Shown: piece after piece, positions 58,826 through 64,000 of the stretch
Numbering within the stretch: position 1 is the stretch's first letter
How the letters are laid out: every line of letters begins with the position of its first letter
Origin: Dioscorea cayenensis subsp. rotundata
Lineage: Eukaryota > Streptophyta > Magnoliopsida > Dioscoreales > Dioscoreaceae
Assembly: GCF_009730915.1 (NCBI RefSeq)
Contig: NC_052486.1
Coordinates: 21,605,589 to 21,669,588, forward strand
Length of the DNA: 64,000 bases
Direction: 5' to 3'
Program-made: the position numbers and the translations under genes
The notes under the pieces: generated by a model
What the model was told of the DNA's origin: nothing
Databases searched by the model: none
The model's input: only the letters and a program-made list of their open reading frames with translations

Positions 58826-59311
58826 CATTTGACATCTTTGATTGTCAGCAATTGTGGGGCAAGTTCTCTTCCAATCAGTGGAGATTGCACATGCTTGCCA
58901 TAGCTTCATCTGTTTTTTGATATCTCCTGGAATGATCATGTCTTCTAGTCGAATAGGATTTATCCTTTCTTGCTCAGGTTTATGATGACGAAGGAGAGTA
59001 ATCTTGATATGATGTCGTGCTTCATCAGGATAACTTTCATCATAGCAAGGAGGGATTGAATTTAGTTCTAAATTAACATACCCATCAATATATGATCCAA
59101 GAGCTTTGAAGAATTTGTGTAGAAGATGTATCAGCTGCCAGTATTCATTTAGAAAACTTGTTTGCTCTGGACTTATAAACATTATTCTACATAAAACTCT
59201 TTCTCGTTTGTTTTGTCTTTGAAAAAACCCTAACGCGATCATATTTCCAATTCGGCGGAAAGTTGTCACTTCTTCTGAATCGGAGAAATCCTGGTAATAT
59301 TTTTTTCTCAA
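58826..59311 (-). pseudogene. inverted, diverged homologue of the viral late ORF
   Basis: A minus-strand open frame from 59311 reads ITFISP-like and later blocks that align with the late ORF at 57425-58270: SPEQTSFLNEYWQLIHLLHK against RPKQIKFLGKHWKLSYLLTK, SIPPCYDESYPDEARHHI against SIPPGYEEGYLEDARHQI, and QMKLWQACAIS against QLSLWRAFTFIS. Perhaps 40-45 percent of residues agree over this part, too little for a duplicate of the same virus, so it comes from another lineage. The frame is cut at about 58826, where it meets the end of the first viral copy head-on; residues encoded below that point come from the neighbouring leader. Confidence 0.72.
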
Positions 59312-61279
59312 GTTTGTTAGATTATTTTGTGTTAAATTTTTGTTAAATTTTTCTTGGTGTAAAATTCATATTTTAAATGGATCAAAGATAAATAAATTTC
59401 ATATTTGTTTTGGATAAAAATTTTTATTGAAGAATTTTTGTTTTGATTAAATCAAATCTATGTTGAAATAATAATCCAACATGATAAGATAAGAACTTGA
59501 GACATATATATTTTACTTGTCCACGATTGTTTTTAATTCCCACGAAAAAAATTGTTACTGTATTTGTAGTGAATCAAAGTTTTTAAAATATATGAGATAT
59601 ATAAATAAACATTAAGTAGAAGCATTCAAATCAAAATATTAATTCCTTAGTTTAACAATATTATTTCTTGTCTCTTTTTATCATGTTTTTGCATAACATA
59701 TATTTTTTTATTTTTATGGGATTTTTATTGTAGATATAATGGTGCAAACCTTTTTCTTATGTTCATAAATTCCATATTTTGCTAATTTTTGTTAACATGG
59801 TAAAATTTATGTAAATGAAAAAGGATGCCTTTTGATATTTACAAAGTTGATGAAATTCAATGTAATTCATCAACATTTTAGGGTTTTACTTGCGAATTTC
59901 ATACATTCTTTTGAAAATTGGTTTATTGAACTTCATATATATCTTCTTTTTTTCCTTTAAGATTTATGTTGTTGTAATAGAAAATCTTGAGTAATAGATA
60001 TGATGTACATAATAAAACTACTTTGAAAACAAAAGTAATGTGAACTAGTGTGGATAATCAAATGGTTCTACTTAAATAAATATTAAGTAGAACCATTTGA
60101 TTTTTTTTTTTTAATTTATGAAGAATAGGTTAATTATTATTTGGACTAAGTTAATAATATTATTAGAGTTGAATAAAAACCCAAATTTAGTAACTATAAC
60201 AACTAAGGGCAAAAATGAGAATAAACCTAATTTTACATTGAAAACAAGTTCATACCAAACGTTGGAATTAAGTTTGCATGCAAAGTAATTACAATTTTGA
60301 TTGGGATAACCAAACGTTGTAATGTTATTTTGCAGGTAAAGTAATTGTATGCAAAGTCTTTCCCTGCAAAGACTTTACATGCAATTACTTTCCCTGCAAA
60401 ATGCCAAACGGGCCCTTAGAGTAGAGTTCAAAGGAAAGATTGGGAGATTCAATTGAGGTTCAAGGGAAGAAGGATGATTGTAGAAATTTTTTCCTGCCAT
60501 TTCTGCAAAAAATAAGCTTGTTAGTTAAATAAATTTTCATGCTTTTGCATGTGTTGAAGATATGATCTTTCATGCTTTAGCATGTATTTGGGTATAAAGA
60601 TAGCCAGGTTTTCACCATAACAAAAGACGCGTATGGACCTACTGGTTTTGTAGCCACAGTTCTTATTATTCAGATGAACAAACCCTTGTCTGTTTAATTC
60701 TTTTTGGGACTTGGTTACATAGTTCCCACAATTAAAGAAAACACAAATGAACCTGCTGGCTTTGCAGTCACAATTTTCTCTAATGCGAATGGACAAACTA
60801 TGAGGTAATATTTGAATTACATTTTTCCCAAAGAGATAGAAATAATGGAGATTCAGTTGGTTGTGATGTTTCTATTCCTTAATTTAAGGAAGGAGATGAA
60901 CAAAAATTAAATTCTTTTTATAAAGATGAATAGTTCATTATTTCTTGTTGTTTTTAAATAATTATCAATTTCCCTTTTGTTTTTATATTATCTTGAATTT
61001 CTTTCATTTCTTTTTCTATTTTTTTGTAATTCTTTTGAGACATTGTTAATTTTTTTCTCTTTTATTTCATTATTTTCTCCATTGAGTCTTCTTTTTTTTT
61101 TTACTAATTAAATCTATGTTGTTTTGTAGAAAATATACTATTTTACTTCTTGAATGTGTTATTGAATATTTAAAAGATTATCTTATCTTTAAATTCTTTT
61201 TAAGTCATTTAATCATTTTTTTCTAATTTCTATTGTGTTTTTCCTTATTTAATTTCTTCTTAGTCATGTTATAATGTTT
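59312..61279. other. AT-rich spacer with palindrome and small transposon-like ends
   Basis: Between the two inverted viral pieces. Minus-strand lysine-rich peptides around 60965-61030 (MSQKNYKKIEKEMKEIQD) may be viral. It also holds a 20-bp perfect inverted repeat (60056-60102) and a patch at 60240-60420 with CCAAACGTT and GCCAAACGGGCCC ends and repeated TGCAAAGTAATT words, resembling a hAT-like MITE. No pol domains were recognised. Confidence 0.45.
60056..60102. other. perfect 20-bp inverted repeat with 7-base loop
   Basis: AATCAAATGGTTCTACTTAA pairs exactly with TTAAGTAGAACCATTTGATT around ATAAATA. A related word (ATTAAGTAGAAGCATTCAAA) occurs at about 59610-59630. Nothing links it to a gene. 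Confidence 0.9.
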
Positions 61280-61699
61280 TTACGTTAATTCCTCATTTTC
61301 TTGAATAATTATACCTTTTCCTTTATTTTGTTCTTTCTTATTTTTTAGTTGTTCTTTTAAATTTTCTATTTCTTCTTCAAGAGTTTTAATACTTTTTAAT
61401 AATTGATCAATTATTTCTTTGTCTTGTCTAAATTTATTATTTGATCTTTCTATTTTTTGTTCTTCAAAAGTAAAATCACATAAATCTGATACACATTTTC
61501 TCCATAATGATAATTTACATTTTAAGGATGTTACTCTATTCTTTGTTATATGAAATTTATAACATTTATCACATTTTGTCTTATAATTAATCTTAAATGG
61601 TTCAAATTTATGTTCACATTTTTCAAAATTTTCAATTTGATTGTATTGTTCTAATAAATATTTTGGATTTATATCTAAATTATAAGTTTGTTTATTCAT
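61280..61699 (-). pseudogene. cysteine-rich coiled-coil frame, probable part of the inverted viral relative
   Basis: A 139-residue open frame from ATG 61699. The N-terminal half has several cysteine pairs (CEHKF, TKCDKCYKFHIT, LKCKLSLWRKC, DLC) and the C-terminal half is a coiled coil (LKSIKTLEEEIENLKEQLKN). The corresponding place in the plus-strand virus, between the zinc knuckle and the protease (about 54620-54700), also has a LEEEIKKLEEKLEN-like coil in a broken frame. I infer it belongs to the coat-protease linker of the inverted virus. No direct domain proof. Confidence 0.45.
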
Positions 61700-61952
61700 T
61701 TTATTTTAATCATAACAGATGTTTATAGAATCATATTCATTTTTTAGTCTTGATCTATAATTCCATAGTCTACTTTGCTCTTTTAAATATTCATCTTGAT
61801 GAAATTATTTATATTTTATTTTTGTTGGTTTCCATATAGATTTTCCATTTTTCATCTTTTTTTCTTTTTGATTTAAATTTTACTTCTATTAATGATTATG
61901 CTTGATGATTAATTTGATCAAGATGTCGTACATCTTGATGAAATCAAGTTTT

Positions 61953-61970
61953 TGGCGCCGTTGCCGGGGA
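61953..61970 (+). other. retrotransposon primer-binding site
   Basis: TGGCGCCGTTGCCGGGGA is the standard primer-binding site of plant Athila-type elements, complementary to the 3' end of an aspartate tRNA. Confidence 0.85.
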
Positions 61971-62291
61971 CCCACAAGTAATACTCGGAAAACTTAGAGT
62001 TTATTGATTTAGCCATTATTTCTTCAATTCTGTACATTTGCTTCTTTTTAGTCATTTTTGCACATGTTTTTCCTTTTACTTGCCTTTTTTTTTGTTTTAC
62101 TATCGTCCTCTTATTTCCTAATCATTGACTCTCATTCTTTGTCAGAGGCACCATCTTATGACACGCGCCAATCAAGCAAATCTTGTAGAACACCCGCTAA
62201 CGAAATCGAGAGAACCTTGCATCAAAAGAGCGAGAGGTGGGTCGAGAGTTCGAACATCAAGGAACACGAGTTGAGATTAGTGAACTTTTCG

Positions 62292-63990
62292 ATCATGGCG
62301 AGAACCAAGGCGCACCTTGTCTGATTATGAAAGACCTCGGTTCTTGGTGAGGAATTCGATAGTGCATGCTCCCACCGTGCCTGCTAATAACTTTGAAATC
62401 AAAGCAAGCACAATTGGGATAGTCCAAAAATTCCGTACTAATTTGATGGGTTGGTCGATGAAGACCCGCATGCTCATTTGTCTCGCTTCCTCCAAATTTG
62501 TTCCACCTTGAGATTAACTCGAGTGTCAGATGATGCGATAAGATTGAGATTATTACCTTTCGAGTCTAAGGGGAGCGACATATAGATGGCTCACTTCATT
62601 GGCTCGGGATCGATCGCCACATGGAAGGAAATGGTGGACAAATTTCTTGCTAGGTATTTCCCACCAAGCAAAGCCGCTAGATTGAGACAAGAGATTTTGC
62701 GATTCGACAACGGGACTCGAGACACTCTTTGAGGCACATGAGAGATTCAAGGATCTCCCTCATGCAAGTGTCCCCATCATGGCTTTTCCTCGTGGATGAG
62801 GATCAAGATGCTTTGCGATGGCACGAATTATGCGACCAGACTGACTCATCGATCTCTGCGGCGAGGGGGTCGTTGAGTAGTAAAACCCACGAGGATCTTT
62901 GAAATCTTGATTGAAAACATGGCAAGTAATGAGTGTCATTGGTCTACTAGGCAAAAACCCCTAAAGGCACTGGAATTTATGAGATAAATGACAACACTGC
63001 GCTAGCCGCCAAGGTTGAGGCCCTAACAAAGAGATTCGATCAGTTTGTGTTGGGTACGAGCTCAAATTCTGGTGCAGTTTTGTCTTGCGAGACTTGTGGG
63101 GCCGGGCATGCTACTGTTCAGTGCCCAATTTCAATAGCCTCAGATGCCCCAATTGAGACAGTTGATTATGTTGGGGGAGCTCCCAGAGGCCCGGGGAATC
63201 CTTATGGAAACACATACAATCCGGGGTGGAGGAATCACCCAAATTTTTCTTGGGGTCAACAACAGCAACATCGGCCCCCGCAGCCACAGGGACTTCCACC
63301 TCAACCTCTTCAGCAGCCCGAGAAGAAGTTCACCACTGAAGATGTGTTAGCAAGGTTTATGATCAATACTGAGGCAAAAATTTGTGAACATCAACAACCA
63401 ATTATTTGAAGTAAACACTATTTTGAGGAATGTTCAAGCCTCCATTCAATCATTTGGAAAACCGGTGGAGGCAACTTGCTAGGGCAAACTCGGGAGCGAC
63501 CGCCGGGTAGCTTACCTAGTAACACCCGAAAAATAATCCAGGGAGCATTTGAAAGCCGTCACTCTCGGGAGGCGGGAAGCGGGTTGAAGCACGAGCGAGG
63601 AGGGCTCAAGCACTAAACATAATGGGGTAGCCGCACGGGAAGACCCTAAGCCATCTGAGAGTGAACTTGAAAGGGTAAAGGAAAAACAAGATGAAGGAAC
63701 CATTCAACTACCAACACCAAGGATACCCGAGTACAAGCCGGTGATCCCCTATCCGACTAAGTGAGGCAAGATAAGGACGAGGCTCGATTCAAGAAATTCC
63801 TCGATGTATTCAAGCAGGGTTGACATAAATATCCCTCTTGTTGAGCGTTAACTCGGATGCCCAAGTACTGCAAAGTTTATGAAAGACCTGCGACTAATAA
63901 GAGAAAAATTGGAGGAATTAGAAAAGCAGTTGACTACCACTGGAGCGCTCTGCAATGATTCAGAGGAAGCTCCCTGAGAAATTGACTGAT
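62292..63990 (+). pseudogene. Athila-type gag, frameshifted
   Basis: Gag homology appears in several frames with stops: MARTKAHL at about 62295, capsid fragments (FIGSGSIATWKEMVDKFLAR-like, about 62590-62655), then the open stretch 63047-63409 with a knuckle-like CETCGAGHATVQC and NPYGNTYNPGWRNHPNFSWG, both typical of Athila gag. After 63740 fragments read ARFKKFLDVFKQ, RMPKYCKV and, at the window edge, KLTDPG, the usual approach to the protease. Each fragment is in a different frame, so the protein is not made. Confidence 0.8.
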
Positions 63991-64000
63991 CCCGGGAGTT

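Larger units (their letters stand above)
61947..64000 (+). mobile_element. Athila-type Ty3/gypsy retrotransposon, 5' internal part (continues off window)
   Basis: Starts at the leader just after an LTR-like end (GAAATCA, 61940-61946) and carries a primer-binding site, a decayed gag and the beginning of the gag-protease joint at the window edge. The upstream LTR could not be delimited: DNA before 61900 looks viral or AT-rich. Gag wording is that of the plant Athila/Tat branch. Confidence 0.8.

Noticed and set aside
61947..64000. Functional gag gene
   Set aside because: Only 63047-63409 is open for more than 100 codons; the remaining homology is spread over different frames with stops.

Overview
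The window is nuclear DNA of a flowering plant. Genes are split by AT-rich GT..AG introns, several products are plant-specific (a chloroplast lipid permease, a WAT1/UMAMIT transporter, EAR-type C2H2 repressors), and the DNA between genes is filled with plant LTR retrotransposons, endogenous pararetrovirus and small DNA transposons. I cannot name the species from sequence alone. No bacterial features, CRISPR array, rRNA or convincing tRNA gene was seen.

Layout. 1-2.4 kb: two decayed Ty3/gypsy chromodomain remnants. 2.7-15.3 kb (minus): first 14 exons (567 codons) of SMC6, with a defective Ty1/copia element in intron 10; the 3' half of the gene is not in the window. 17.8-19.5 kb (plus): a complete seven-exon WAT1-related transporter with upstream ORFs. 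20.5-20.9 kb (plus): a short two-finger C2H2 protein. 21-26.7 kb: AT-rich, no gene. 26.7-27.6 kb (minus): an intact three-finger C2H2/EAR repressor. 27.6-35.5 kb: mostly non-coding, with coding-like traces of one unrecognised minus-strand gene. 35.5-36.5 kb (minus): TGD1-type permease. 39.5-42.1 kb (minus): chloroplast hotdog acyl thioesterase with a 1-nt frameshift in its core. 42.8-47.0 kb (minus): complete 20S proteasome beta-1 gene with a degenerate minisatellite in intron 2.

47.6 kb to the end is a transposon and viral graveyard: a 2.6-kb long-inverted-repeat element split by a GC-rich hAT-like element; a decayed integrated caulimovirid-type genome (51.4-58.8 kb) with coat/zinc knuckle, protease, RT and RNase H but no integrase and one intact late ORF; inverted remnants of a second, divergent relative (58.8-61.7 kb); then the primer-binding site and decayed gag of an Athila-type Ty3/gypsy element running off the right edge.

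The host genes are unrelated housekeeping or regulatory genes (DNA repair, protein turnover, plastid lipid metabolism, transport, transcription) and form no pathway or cluster. The strongest leads are the thioesterase frameshift, the inverted pair of related viral late ORFs with a viral end two bases before the primer-binding site, the unrecognised gene traces at 32.4-35.4 kb, and the truncated C2H2 protein. I found no convincing wholly new system.
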